DNA from: Luteibacter sp. OK325
GTDB taxonomy: Bacteria; Pseudomonadota; Gammaproteobacteria; Xanthomonadales; Rhodanobacteraceae
Assembly (NCBI RefSeq): GCF_003050935.1
Contig: NZ_QAOX01000001.1
Location: forward strand, 186,001-250,000
Direction of reading: 5' to 3'
Length of the DNA stretch: 64,000 nucleotides
The notes beneath the pieces were generated by a model that was not told the origin of the DNA, made no database searches, and saw nothing but the letters and a program-made list of their open reading frames with translations. The translations under genes were made by a program, and so were the position numbers. Positions 35,046 to 43,415 of this stretch are shown here, one piece after another; the stretch's first letter is position 1, and the number at the start of each line of letters is the position of its first letter.

Positions 35046-36335
35046 CTAGGTCCGTGGACGCCGCGCAATCGCCTGCTCAATGACATCCGCGGCGACATGC
35101 GCACCGTCTTCTGCGCGGATCGCCGCGGCGGCGCGCTGGGCTCGCACTGCGACGCCCTCGTCCATCAATAGGGCACACAGTTTCTCCGCAGCCAGGTCGG
35201 CGCGATAACGCGATGCGGGCAACACGTCGCCGACCCCAAGTCGAACGACACGCGCCGCGTTATCCGGCTGGTCGAAGCCATGGGGCACGACCAGTTCCGG
35301 GCAGCCTGCACGCAAGGCTTCCTGCGTCGTGCCGACGCCACCGTGATGCACCACCGCTGCGGCGCGCGCGAACAGCGCGCCATGTGGCGCGTACTCCGCC
35401 GCGACAATACCTGCGGGCAGCACGACCGGCAGGCGCGCACGCATTTCAGGCGATCCCGTCAGCAGCACGGCGCGTCGACCCAACGCGGCGGCAGCGGCCA
35501 TGCTCTCGCGAAGGAAGGTCTCGCCGGCATGCACCGCCGCCGAGCCCAGCGTGAATACGAGCGGGGCCTCACCGGCGTTGAGAAAAGCAGTCAGTTCGAG
35601 CGGCAACACGTCCCCGGATGGCGCGTAGCGGCAATAGCCTGTGACCACGCTATGCGCGGGCGCGTCCTTCGGCGGGCGCCCGAGCAGCGGCGAGTACATG
35701 GCCAACACGCCATCCCGAGCGTGTTGGCCGCGATGAAACGGGTCGCCCCACACAGATACGGGAGCAAGCCCCAACGACTGCCGGAAGCTGCGCACCGCCT
35801 TCGTCCAGGGCGATGTCACCGTCTCGCCAATGCGCCGTACCCAGGCGCCTCGCCTGGGCGACGAACGCAGGAATCGATCCAGCCAGTCGATGCCCGTGGC
35901 CGGAGGATCGAATGCCGAGAGGAATACGGCGGGGGACAACGCCGCCGATAGCCAGGCAATCCGCCGGGTTTCGCCAAGGATTTGCCCGGCAAAGGCGAGC
36001 GTGGAGGTGACGATCGCGTCGGCGTCGACACAGACGGGCGCCAGCGCCGCATAACTGCTTGCCACATCGGCAGCGGCGAGGTCGCGGACAACGAAGCGCG
36101 GTCCGCGCCAGGGATGGAAGGCACGCGCGGCGAACGCGGCCTTGTCTTCGGGCTCGGCGATGCCGCTGGCCAGCACGAAGTCGAGGCCCGCCTCCAATAC
36201 GGCATCGCGATGGATGCCGTGGGCGCCGATCGTCACCCGATACCCCCGTTCCCGCAGTTGCCGCCCCACCGCCAGGAAAGGGAAGAGGTCGCCCTGCGAT
36301 CCGACGGTCGCCATCACGATGTGCCTTCCGCTCAT
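35046..36335 (-). CDS. GT1-family glycosyltransferase (MGT/UGT-like)
   Basis: A 429-residue GT-B glycosyltransferase. The N-terminal half starts IVMATVGSQGDLFPFLAVG, the signature of macrolide/sterol/rhamnolipid glucosyltransferases, and the C-terminal half has PLVFTLGSAAVHAGETF, then the donor-binding ALFARAAAVVHHGGVGTTQEALRAG and VVPHGFDQPDNA. It would glycosylate a hydrophobic small molecule or lipid using a nucleotide sugar. The ATG at 36335 has a GGGGAG ribosome site. It is a single gene, divergent from metE and its riboswitch, with no obvious partner. Confidence 0.88.
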   Translation of the reverse strand: MSGRHIVMATVGSQGDLFPFLAVGRQLRERGYRVTIGAHGIHRDAVLEAGLDFVLASGIAEPEDKAAFAARAFHPWRGPRFVVRDLAAADVASSYAALAPVCVDADAIVTSTLAFAGQILGETRRIAWLSAALSPAVFLSAFDPPATGIDWLDRFLRSSPRRGAWVRRIGETVTSPWTKAVRSFRQSLGLAPVSVWGDPFHRGQHARDGVLAMYSPLLGRPPKDAPAHSVVTGYCRYAPSGDVLPLELTAFLNAGEAPLVFTLGSAAVHAGETFLRESMAAAAALGRRAVLLTGSPEMRARLPVVLPAGIVAAEYAPHGALFARAAAVVHHGGVGTTQEALRAGCPELVVPHGFDQPDNAARVVRLGVGDVLPASRYRADLAAEKLCALLMDEGVAVRAQRAAAAIRAEDGAHVAADVIEQAIARRPRT

Positions 36336-36449
36336 GCAGCGCTCCCCGGGTGTCGGCACATGTTCGCCGCCCGGATGTCGACACGATGCATCGCCGTCGA
36401 TTGACTTCGGGCGTCCATACGGCTAATTTTCCGCCGGTCAGCGGTCTTT

Positions 36450-36473
36450 ATCTCTTTATGCGAATAGAAAGAT
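36450..36473. promoter_or_regulatory. 24-bp palindromic operator upstream of metE
   Basis: The half sites are ATCTCTTTAT and ATAGAAAGAT around a 4-bp centre. The same 24-bp layout occurs upstream of metK (39374-39397) and metF (61295-61318), and in degenerate form upstream of ahcY. It lies directly before the presumed start of the riboswitch transcript. Confidence 0.65.
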
Positions 36474-36479
36474 AAAGCT

Positions 36480-36636
36480 AAGAGGGAAGCCGGTGGGAAT
36501 CCGGCGCTGCCCCGCAGCGGTATGTGGAGACGAGTCCGTCACAGGCACTGGATCGATCGGGATCCGGGAAGCGACGGACAAGGCGGCACCAGTCCGGTGC
36601 CACATCCACGAGCCCGAAGACCTGCCGCCGACCGGA
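36480..36636 (+). ncRNA. Cobalamin riboswitch in the metE leader
   Basis: The conserved core is present in order: GAGGGAAGCCGGTGGGAATC with CCGGC closing the stem, CTGCCCCGCAGCGGTA, the CAGGCACTGG segment, GGGAAGCGACGGACAAG, and the B12 box AGCCCGAAGACCTGCC at 36611-36626. It precedes the B12-independent methionine synthase, the usual target in organisms that also have B12 enzymes. Cobalamin should shut metE off. Confidence 0.93.
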
Positions 36637-36810
36637 ACGAGCGCGCCGTCATGGGTGCGAACGGTCCGTCCGACCTGGATGTCGTCCCGCGAGGGGCGGC
36701 TCCGGTTCGCCCGCGGGGGCGAAGGTCGACGGCTAGCCACATGACGCCCTTCGGCCCGCCGTGCTCCGTCGCGACGGCACGCGTGCGTCGGCGACCAGCC
36801 GCCCTTCCCT

Positions 36811-36829
36811 CCTCTTTGCCACGAAGAGG
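36811..36829 (+). promoter_or_regulatory. Hairpin covering the metE ribosome binding site
   Basis: CCTCTT (36811-36816) pairs with AAGAGG (36824-36829) across a 7-base loop. The 3' arm is the Shine-Dalgarno sequence of metE, 8 bp before its ATG. This is a plausible expression platform for the upstream riboswitch, acting on translation. Confidence 0.5.
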
Positions 36830-36837
36830 AATCATCC

Positions 36838-39129
36838 ATGCCACACGTAACCTACCCGGGCTTCCCCCGCATCGGCCGACGCCGCGAACTCAAGCGCGCC
36901 CTCGAGAGCCACTGGAAGGGAGAAAGCCACGCCGACGAACTGCTCGCCGTCGCCCGTGAACTGCGCCAGCGTCACTGGAAGCTTGCCCGCGACGCCGGAG
37001 CCGACAGCGTCCCGGTCAACGACTTCTCACTCTACGACCACGTGCTCGACGCCGCCGTGCTGGTCGACGCCATTCCCGAGCGCTACCGCGGGCTTACCGG
37101 GCGCGATGCCCTGGCCGGCTATTTCGCCATGGCCCGCGGCCACCAGGACGGCGATGTCGATCTGCATGCCCTGGAAATGACCAAGTGGTTCGACACGAAC
37201 TATCACTACATCGTGCCGGAGCTCGAGGCCGGACAGCGCTTCGTCGCGCGCCCGGACAAAGTCGTCGCCGAGTATCGCGAGGCCGTCGCGGCGGGTCACA
37301 TCGCGCGCCCGGTGCTGTTGGGACCGGTAAGTTTCCTGCGCCTGTCGAAGACCGTGGACGGCAGCGACCCGCTCGCCCTCCTCGATACCTTGCTGCCCGC
37401 ATGGCTCGACGTCGTCGACGCCCTGGCCGGGGCGGGTGCGGACTGGGTCCAGGTGGACGAACCCACCCTCGTGCTCGACCTGGACGCGGACTGGCGCGAC
37501 GCGTTCCGGCGAGCGTATGCCGCCATCGCGGCGCACGGTCGCGTTCGTGTGCTGCTGGCCACCTACTTCGGTGAGCTTGGCGCCAACCTTGAACTGACCA
37601 CGTCGCTCCCGGTCGCTGGCCTGCACGTCGATCTCGCGCGCGCTCCCGACCAGCTGGATGCGGTACTCGACGCCCTCCCTGCCGATCGCGTGCTTTCCGC
37701 CGGCCTGCTCGATGGCCGCAACATCTGGCTGAGCGATCCAGCGACCATCCTTCCCCGCGTGGATCGCCTGCTCGCCCGCCTGGGCAACGATCGCCTGTGG
37801 CTCTCGACGTCGTGCTCGCTCCTGCATGTGCCGATTGACGTTTCCGAAGAGAAGCACCTGCCATCGCACCTCGCCGGGTGGTTGTCGTTTGCCCGACAGA
37901 AGATCGCCGAACTGCGCCGTTACGCCGACGCCGTTGTCGGCAATGAAACGGCACGCAAGGCGCTGACCCGCCAGCATGAGATCGTTGCCGGCCGCCAGGC
38001 CTCCGGTGACGTCGTCCGTGCCGATGTACGCACCCGAGTTCGCCAGCTCACGCCGCAGTTCGGGCAGCGTCGTTCCGCTTTTGCGTTCCGCGCCGCCGTA
38101 CAGCGCGAGCGTTTCGGCCTGCCCGACCTGCCGACAACGACGATCGGTTCGTTCCCGCAGACCAGTGACCTGCGTATCGCGCGTGCGGCGCATCGTTCGG
38201 GCAAACTGGACGATGACGCTTACGCCAGCATCCTGCGTGACGAGGTGCGTCGCGTGGTGCGTTTCCAGGAAGATGCCGGCATCGACGTGCTGGTGCACGG
38301 CGAGCCCGAACGCAATGACATGGTCGAGTACTTCGGCGAGCAGCTGAGCGGCTATGCGTTCACGTCGCTCGGCTGGGTGCAGAGCTACGGTTCACGCTGC
38401 GTCAAACCGCCGATCATCTACGGTGACGTCGCGCGTCCCGCGCCGATGACGGTAGCGTGGTCGGCCTATGCCCAGTCGCTCACCGAGAGACCCATGAAGG
38501 GCATGCTCACCGGCCCGGTGACCATGCTGCAGTGGTCCTTCGTCCGCGACGATCTTGCCCGTTCCGAAGTCTGCCGACAGATTGCGCTCGCCCTGCGCGA
38601 CGAAGTACACGACCTGGAGAAAGCCGGGATCGGTATCGTCCAGATCGACGAACCGGCCCTGCGCGAGGGCCTGCCCCTGCGTCGTGCCGACTGGGACGCT
38701 TACCTGGCCTGGGCGGTCGACGCCTTCCGCATTACCGCTGGCGGGGTCAGCGATGCCACCCAGGTGCACACCCACATGTGCTACTCGGAGTTCAACGACA
38801 TCATCGAGGCCGTCGCCGCGATGGACGCCGATGTCATCTCGATCGAGACCAGTCGCTCACGCATGGAGCTGCTCGACGCCTTCACCCGCTTCCAGTACCC
38901 CAACGGTATCGGGCCGGGCGTCTACGACATCCACTCGCCCCGAGTGCCGACCGAGGTCGAAATGGCCGCCTTGCTGGCTCGTGCCCTCCAGGTCCTCCGC
39001 CCCGACCAGCTCTGGGTGAACCCAGACTGCGGGCTGAAGACCCGAGGCTGGGCGGAGGTGTCCGTTGCCTTGAAGAGCATGGTGGCGGTGGCAAAGGCGG
39101 CCCGGGAGCGCCTCACCGCCGCGGTCTGA
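36838..39129 (+). CDS. metE: Cobalamin-independent methionine synthase MetE
   Basis: A 763-residue enzyme, full length for MetE, that methylates homocysteine from 5-methyltetrahydropteroyltriglutamate. The N-terminal barrel begins PGFPRIGRRRELKRALESHW, and the catalytic barrel has GSFPQTSDLR, CVKPPIIYGDV, GMLTGPVTMLQWSF and IGIVQIDEPALREG. Zinc ligands are in VHTHMCYSEF and VNPDCGLKTR. It is preceded by a cobalamin riboswitch, a candidate repressor palindrome and an SD-covering hairpin, so expression should fall when B12 or SAM-cycle metabolites are plentiful. metK follows after a REP pair. Confidence 0.97.
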   Translation: MPHVTYPGFPRIGRRRELKRALESHWKGESHADELLAVARELRQRHWKLARDAGADSVPVNDFSLYDHVLDAAVLVDAIPERYRGLTGRDALAGYFAMARGHQDGDVDLHALEMTKWFDTNYHYIVPELEAGQRFVARPDKVVAEYREAVAAGHIARPVLLGPVSFLRLSKTVDGSDPLALLDTLLPAWLDVVDALAGAGADWVQVDEPTLVLDLDADWRDAFRRAYAAIAAHGRVRVLLATYFGELGANLELTTSLPVAGLHVDLARAPDQLDAVLDALPADRVLSAGLLDGRNIWLSDPATILPRVDRLLARLGNDRLWLSTSCSLLHVPIDVSEEKHLPSHLAGWLSFARQKIAELRRYADAVVGNETARKALTRQHEIVAGRQASGDVVRADVRTRVRQLTPQFGQRRSAFAFRAAVQRERFGLPDLPTTTIGSFPQTSDLRIARAAHRSGKLDDDAYASILRDEVRRVVRFQEDAGIDVLVHGEPERNDMVEYFGEQLSGYAFTSLGWVQSYGSRCVKPPIIYGDVARPAPMTVAWSAYAQSLTERPMKGMLTGPVTMLQWSFVRDDLARSEVCRQIALALRDEVHDLEKAGIGIVQIDEPALREGLPLRRADWDAYLAWAVDAFRITAGGVSDATQVHTHMCYSEFNDIIEAVAAMDADVISIETSRSRMELLDAFTRFQYPNGIGPGVYDIHSPRVPTEVEMAALLARALQVLRPDQLWVNPDCGLKTRGWAEVSVALKSMVAVAKAARERLTAAV

Positions 39130-39149
39130 TCCCGAAGACTGTGCTTGTT

Positions 39150-39239
39150 TTGGGAGCCGCTTCAGCGGCGAAAGGGTGCTCGCCCCGGAGCCCGGAGCCC
39201 GGCTTCCGCCGGGTATCGCGGCTGAAGCGGCTCCCACAC
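39150..39239. repeat. Inverted REP pair between metE and metK
   Basis: GGGAGCCGCTTCAGCGGCGA at about 39151-39171 and its inverted partner ending GGCTCCCACA near 39239. Between them the motif GGAGCCC is repeated twice. Confidence 0.85.
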
Positions 39240-39373
39240 TTAATGCCTGAGGTCAGCCTGGCGCAGGGCAACCCTGCCCCGGGAGCCTGAACATCCATGC
39301 AATCGTCACCCCCCGGGCGTACCCTTCCCCCTGCAAACCCGGCAAAGGCCGTGTATCATGGCGCGCCCCATTC

Positions 39374-39397
39374 ATCTCTTTATCCGTAAAGAAGGAT
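39374..39397. promoter_or_regulatory. 24-bp palindromic operator and promoter of metK
   Basis: The site has half ATCTCTTTAT at the left and ends AAAGAAGGAT; its last base begins a TATATA -10-like box (39397-39402). The predicted transcript would begin at about 39409, the metK ATG itself. Confidence 0.6.
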
Positions 39398-39408
39398 ATA
39401 TACCCTCG

Positions 39409-40629
39409 ATGAGCAACTTCCTCTTCACCTCCGAGTCGGTCTCCGAAGGCCATCCGGACAAAATCGCCGACCAGATCTCGGACGCCGTTCTGGACGCCAT
39501 CCTGGCCCAGGATCCGCGTGCCCGCGTGGCCTGCGAGACGCTGGTGAAGACCGGCGTTGCCATCGTCGCGGGTGAAATCACCACCAGTGCGTGGATCGAC
39601 CTCGAAGCGCTCACCCGCAAGGTCATCCTCGACATCGGCTACAACTCGTCGGAAGTCGGCTTCGACGGCGAGACCTGCGGCGTGCTGAACCTCATCGGCA
39701 AGCAGTCCCCGGACATCAACCAGGGCGTGGACCGCAAGAAGCCGGAAGAACAGGGCGCTGGCGACCAGGGCCTGATGTTCGGCTACGCAACGAACGAGAC
39801 CAGCGAATACATGCCGGCGGCGATCCACTACGCCCATCGCCTCGTCGAGCAGCAGACCAAGGTCCGCAAGAAGAAGAACTCGCCGCTGCCGTGGCTGCGC
39901 CCGGACGCGAAGAGCCAGGTCACCCTGCGCTACGAGGATGGCGTAGCCGTTGCCATCGACGCCGTCGTGCTCTCGACCCAGCACGATCCGGACGTGAAGC
40001 AGAAGGACCTCATCGAAGGCGTGCGCGAGCTGATCCTCAAGCCCGTGCTGCCGGCGAAGCTGCTGCACAAGGGCACCAAGTTCCACATCAACCCGACCGG
40101 CAAGTTCGTCATCGGTGGCCCGGTGGGCGATTGCGGCCTGACCGGCCGCAAGATCATCGTCGACACCTACGGCGGCTGGGCCCGTCACGGCGGTGGCGCG
40201 TTCTCGGGCAAGGATCCGTCCAAGGTCGACCGTTCGGCTGCTTATGCCGCGCGTTACGTCGCCAAGAACATCGTCGCGGCCGGCCTTGCCGACCGTTGCG
40301 AAATCCAGGTCAGCTACGCCATCGGCGTCGCCGAGCCGACCTCGATCTCGGTGACCACCTTCGGCACCGGCAAGATTGCCGACGAGAAGATCGAGAAGCT
40401 GATCCGCAAGCACTTCGACCTGCGCCCGTTCGGCATCATCAAGATGCTCGACCTCGTGCACCCGATGTACCAGCAGACCGCTTCGAACGGTCACTTCGGT
40501 CGCAAGCCCTACGATGTCACCGACAAGAACGGCAACACGTTCACGGCGTTCTCGTGGGAGAAGACGGACAAGGCCGAGATCCTGCGCGATGCCGCCGGCC
40601 TCGGCGTGAAGGCTGCTCGCAGCAAGTAA
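39409..40629 (+). CDS. metK: S-adenosylmethionine synthetase MetK
   Basis: A 406-residue enzyme that makes SAM from methionine and ATP. It has [13 protein letters not shown] (ATP site, about residues 11-23), [12 protein letters not shown] (about 118-129) and [15 protein letters not shown] (P-loop-like, about 265-280). The start at 39409 ([10 protein letters not shown]) is chosen on family length; an in-frame ATG at 39358 would put the operator and -10 box inside the gene. No ribosome site lies at normal distance, which agrees with a leaderless transcript. An intrinsic terminator follows at 40648-40680. Confidence 0.97.
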   Translation: MSNFLFTSESVSEGHPDKIADQISDAVLDAILAQDPRARVACETLVKTGVAIVAGEITTSAWIDLEALTRKVILDIGYNSSEVGFDGETCGVLNLIGKQSPDINQGVDRKKPEEQGAGDQGLMFGYATNETSEYMPAAIHYAHRLVEQQTKVRKKKNSPLPWLRPDAKSQVTLRYEDGVAVAIDAVVLSTQHDPDVKQKDLIEGVRELILKPVLPAKLLHKGTKFHINPTGKFVIGGPVGDCGLTGRKIIVDTYGGWARHGGGAFSGKDPSKVDRSAAYAARYVAKNIVAAGLADRCEIQVSYAIGVAEPTSISVTTFGTGKIADEKIEKLIRKHFDLRPFGIIKMLDLVHPMYQQTASNGHFGRKPYDVTDKNGNTFTAFSWEKTDKAEILRDAAGLGVKAARSK

Positions 40630-40647
40630 GCGATTTGCACGACGCAA

Positions 40648-40680
40648 GAAAAAAGGGGCGCCTCAGGGCGCCCCTTTTTG
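40648..40680 (+). terminator. Intrinsic terminator of metK
   Basis: GGGGCGCC and GGCGCCCC form a strong stem around TCAG and are followed by T5, with A6 on the other side, so it could also stop the minus-strand gene at 40763. Confidence 0.92.
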
Positions 40681-40707
40681 TTGCCCCTTCTCGCTACACC
40701 GCTACCC

Positions 40708-40732
40708 TGTAGGAGCCGATTCATCGGCGATA
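40708..40732. repeat. Single REP element after metK
   Basis: TGTAGGAGCCGATTCATCGG with CGATA following, between the metK terminator and the convergent YcxB-like gene. Confidence 0.85.
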
Positions 40733-40762
40733 GGGTCCTCGCGACAAACGCACAAACCACGC

Positions 40763-41128
40763 TCAGCCCGACACCCGCGACGCAGCAAACCAGCTCCTGA
40801 CATCGGCAACTACCGCCGCGCGGTGCGACCCGTCGACAAAAGCCCGCTGCGGAACAACCATCGCATTCCCATTGTCGCCGACGATGAGCAATCCCTCCGG
40901 CGTCTCTGCAAGACCGCGGATCTCCTTCCAGGGCTTCGACCCTGACTTGCTTCCAATCGTGCTGGACCATCCCTCCGGAGTCAGCTGCAGCATCCGCTCC
41001 TGCGGCTTGAACATGAGCTGGGGAAATGCCGCGAGGCAGGCAACGACGATGGGCAGCAAGATGACAAACCACAAAGCGATCGACGCACGATGTCCATGGT
41101 CGTCATAAGCCCCCTCAACAGACAGCAT
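40763..41128 (-). CDS. YcxB-like protein with a short N-terminus
   Basis: A 121-residue membrane-anchored protein. One hydrophobic helix (ALWFVILLPIVVACLAAF, about residues 18-35) precedes a soluble domain with LTPEGWSSTIGSKSGSKPW, EIRGLAETPEGLLIVG and VPQRAF, the pattern of the YcxB-like C-terminal domain. Typical relatives have a longer N-terminus with two helices, so this may be a shortened form. The frame stays open upstream to 41284, but that extension is basic and unlike the family. Function is unknown in this family. Confidence 0.6.
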   Translation of the reverse strand: MLSVEGAYDDHGHRASIALWFVILLPIVVACLAAFPQLMFKPQERMLQLTPEGWSSTIGSKSGSKPWKEIRGLAETPEGLLIVGDNGNAMVVPQRAFVDGSHRAAVVADVRSWFAASRVSG

Positions 41129-41244
41129 CGTACCCGGCGCTAGCCCGCGACCACCAGATCGCCCGTGGAAGCCACTTACCCACGGATGTGATGGACGAAT
41201 CATCACCTGTGGCACAGTGCGGTAAATCCGTCTGGAGCAGCCCC

Positions 41245-42180
41245 ATGGTTCGCTTTTTATGCGCCGCGATAGTTCTTGCTGCACTTAGCCTTCCAGCGAT
41301 AGCCGATGTCAGGCCGTTTCCGGCTTCCTTCCGTGTCCAGGACATCCATACCGACGGTGCCACCATCCATGTCCGCGTTGGCGGCAAAGGTCCGGCCGTC
41401 GTGCTGCTGCACGGCTTCGGCGATACCGGCGACATGTGGGCGCCGCTTGCCGGCAACCTGGCCCAGGACCACACCGTCGTCGTACCCGATCTCAGGGGCA
41501 TGGGCCTGTCGTCGCATCCGGACGGTGGCTACGACAAGAAGACCCAGGCGGGGGACATACGCGCGGTCCTTAGCCAGCTTGGCATCGACCGTGCCGTGGT
41601 CGTCGGCCATGATATCGGCACCATGGTGGCCTATGCGTACGCAGCCCGTTACCCGGACAAGACGGTGCGCCTGGTCGTGATGGATGCGCCCGTCCCCGGC
41701 ATCCCTCCCTGGGACCAGATCGTGCGCTCGCCTCTTCTTTGGCACTTCGATTTCGGCGGTCCGGACATGGAGCGCCTGGTCGCGGGGCGCGAGCGAATCT
41801 ACCTGGATCGATTCTGGAACGAGTTTGCCGGGGACCCCAGCAAGATCGACGAGGGCACGCGACAGCACTATGCCGACATCTATGCCCGCCCGGGCGCGAT
41901 GCACTCAGCGTTCGCCCAGTTCCGCGCTATTCGCCAGGATGCCGACATCAACCAGGCTTCGTTGGCCACCAAACTGACCATGCCTGTGCTCGCCATCGGC
42001 GGAGAGAAGTCGTTTGGGGCTAACGAGGCCCTCGTCATGCGCAATGCCGCGGGGAACGTCACGGGTCTGGTCATTCCCGGCGCAGGCCATTGGCTGATGG
42101 AAGAAGCGACGGACACCACGGTAGCCGCCATACGGAGTTTCGTCGACGGTAAGCCGGTCGTCGGAGCGATGGTGCCGTGA
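41245..42180 (+). CDS. Exported alpha/beta hydrolase, epoxide hydrolase-like
   Basis: A 311-residue hydrolase with a signal peptide (FLCAAIVLAALSLPAIA, cleaved near residue 20). HGFGDTGDMW gives the oxyanion hole, VVVGHDIGTMVAYAYA the nucleophile elbow with Asp, as in epoxide hydrolases and dehalogenases rather than Ser esterases, and IPGAGHWLMEE the catalytic His. The cap domain lies at about residues 155-240. Periplasmic location is unusual for dehalogenases. The start at 41245 places the signal peptide at the N-terminus; no operon partner is evident. Confidence 0.85.
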   Translation: MVRFLCAAIVLAALSLPAIADVRPFPASFRVQDIHTDGATIHVRVGGKGPAVVLLHGFGDTGDMWAPLAGNLAQDHTVVVPDLRGMGLSSHPDGGYDKKTQAGDIRAVLSQLGIDRAVVVGHDIGTMVAYAYAARYPDKTVRLVVMDAPVPGIPPWDQIVRSPLLWHFDFGGPDMERLVAGRERIYLDRFWNEFAGDPSKIDEGTRQHYADIYARPGAMHSAFAQFRAIRQDADINQASLATKLTMPVLAIGGEKSFGANEALVMRNAAGNVTGLVIPGAGHWLMEEATDTTVAAIRSFVDGKPVVGAMVP

Positions 42181-42282
42181 ACTGAGGGCCCGTGAGGGCC
42201 GACATTTCAAGGCACCACCTTATGGTCACAGCCATTTCATGGCCCGGGTGCGACATCTGAGGCTCGTCTACGGAGAGCCACC

Positions 42283-42810
42283 ATGTCACGCACCCTGCCC
42301 CGCCTCATGGCCACTGCCTTCCTCGTCGCCGCCATGCCCATGGCCGCGTTCGCCCAGCACACCGACTCCAAGGGTGGCACGCCGACCGACGCCGGCTTCG
42401 TCACCAACGCCAGCGGTGCGGGCGCTGCTGAGATCGAGGCCGGACAGCTGGCCGAGACCAACGCCGGCTCGGACAAGGTGAAGGCCTTTGCCCGGCAGAT
42501 CGTCGCCGATCACACCAAGGCGGGCGAGGAACTAAAGAGCCTCGCCGCGGGTGACCGCGGATACGCGCTCGCCGATTCGCCGCCGCCGGCGAGCCAGAAA
42601 GACATCAACGCGCTGAAGATGCTCAACGGGGCGGCATTCGACAAGGAGTTTGCCAAGGTGATGGTGGCCGATCACCAGAAGGCTGTTGCGATGTTCGAGG
42701 TGGAAGCGGAGAAGGGCTCGAACAAGGAGCTGCAGGCGTTTGCCACGAAGACGCTGCCTACGCTGAAGGAGCATTTGAAGATGGCGCGGGCTTTGAACGG
42801 CGGAAAGTGA
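42283..42810 (+). CDS. DUF4142 (ferritin-like) exported protein
   Basis: A 175-residue protein with a signal peptide (LMATAFLVAAMPMAAFA, cleaved near residue 25) and a four-helix DUF4142 domain: GAAEIEAGQLAETNAGSDKV, FARQIVADHTKAGEEL, FDKEFAKVMVADHQKAV and LQAFATKTLPTLKEHLKMA. Such proteins are periplasmic, often stress-induced, and of unknown activity. It is monocistronic, with a REP pair after its stop. The 102-bp upstream gap shows no clear operator. Confidence 0.85.
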   Translation: MSRTLPRLMATAFLVAAMPMAAFAQHTDSKGGTPTDAGFVTNASGAGAAEIEAGQLAETNAGSDKVKAFARQIVADHTKAGEELKSLAAGDRGYALADSPPPASQKDINALKMLNGAAFDKEFAKVMVADHQKAVAMFEVEAEKGSNKELQAFATKTLPTLKEHLKMARALNGGK

Positions 42811-42821
42811 TCGCGGGCACC

Positions 42822-42889
42822 CATCGCCGCTGAAGCGGCTCCCACATAAAGCAGACTCTGCTCGGTGTGGGAGCCGCTTCAGCGGCGAT
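42822..42889. repeat. Inverted REP pair after the DUF4142 gene
   Basis: ATCGCCGCTGAAGCGGCTCC at about 42823-42846 and GTGGGAGCCGCTTCAGCGGC at about 42866-42888, 20 bp apart, between convergent genes. Confidence 0.88.
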
Positions 42890-42891
42890 AG

Positions 42892-43269
42892 CTACGGAGC
42901 GTTACGCCGAACGAAGCCACGCAATGTCAGCCCCGGCGAGGTCACGAATTCAACCGGCCGCGGCATGCCTTCGTCCGCCGCGACGAAGACGAACGAATCA
43001 CCGTCCAGTTCGTAGATCGCCGGCAACAGCTTGCCCGTGTCATCGCCCATGCTGTCGATCCAGGTGATCGAACGCGGCGTGGTGGTCGGGTCGAAGATGA
43101 AGCGCCCTGCGAGCAGCAATTCGCCCGTGGGCAGGTGGACGGCGAAGGTATCGCCTTCGATGGTGGTGATCGCGCCGTTGCCGCCGTGGACATCCGGGGG
43201 ATCGATGACGCCGTTCTCTTCGAAACGGGTTTGGGTCCAGGTGCCCTGGAGGCGTTGAAGGTCGTCCAT
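42892..43269 (-). CDS. Conserved hypothetical protein (TIGR03067-like lipocalin fold)
   Basis: A 125-residue soluble protein. It starts MDDLQRLQGTWTQTRFEENG, the opening of the TIGR03067 group, followed by alternating strands (GAITTIEGDTFAVHLPTGEL, TTTPRSITWIDSMG, LPAIYELDGDSFVFVAADEG) as in a small barrel. No catalytic motif is visible. The ATG at 43269 is used because residues before it come from REP sequence. Role unknown. Confidence 0.7.
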   Translation of the reverse strand: MDDLQRLQGTWTQTRFEENGVIDPPDVHGGNGAITTIEGDTFAVHLPTGELLLAGRFIFDPTTTPRSITWIDSMGDDTGKLLPAIYELDGDSFVFVAADEGMPRPVEFVTSPGLTLRGFVRRNAP

Positions 43270-43299
43270 GGTATTTCCTGATGGTTTTGGCCAGTACCC

Positions 43300-43386
43300 A
43301 TTCGCCGATGAATCGGCTCCCACAAAAAAACCGGCTCCCACAATGAGAGGGACTCGCTCTGTGTGGGAGCCGATTCATCGGCGATG
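43300..43386. repeat. REP pair with an extra head, before the hypothetical gene
   Basis: An inverted copy (43300-43325) is followed by a second REP head (CCGGCTCCCACA, 43331-43342) and by a direct copy (43360-43386). It lies after the xylH stop. Confidence 0.88.
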
Positions 43387-43415
43387 CTTTGGGTAAGCGG
43401 CGATGCCCGACGCAA

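Noticed and set aside
36450-36473. MetJ operator
   Set aside because: There are no tandem 8-bp AGACGTCT-like boxes; the 24-bp dyad fits another regulator type.
39358-39408. Upstream ATG as the metK start
   Set aside because: It would put the palindrome and -10 box inside the gene and add 17 residues not typical of MetK.
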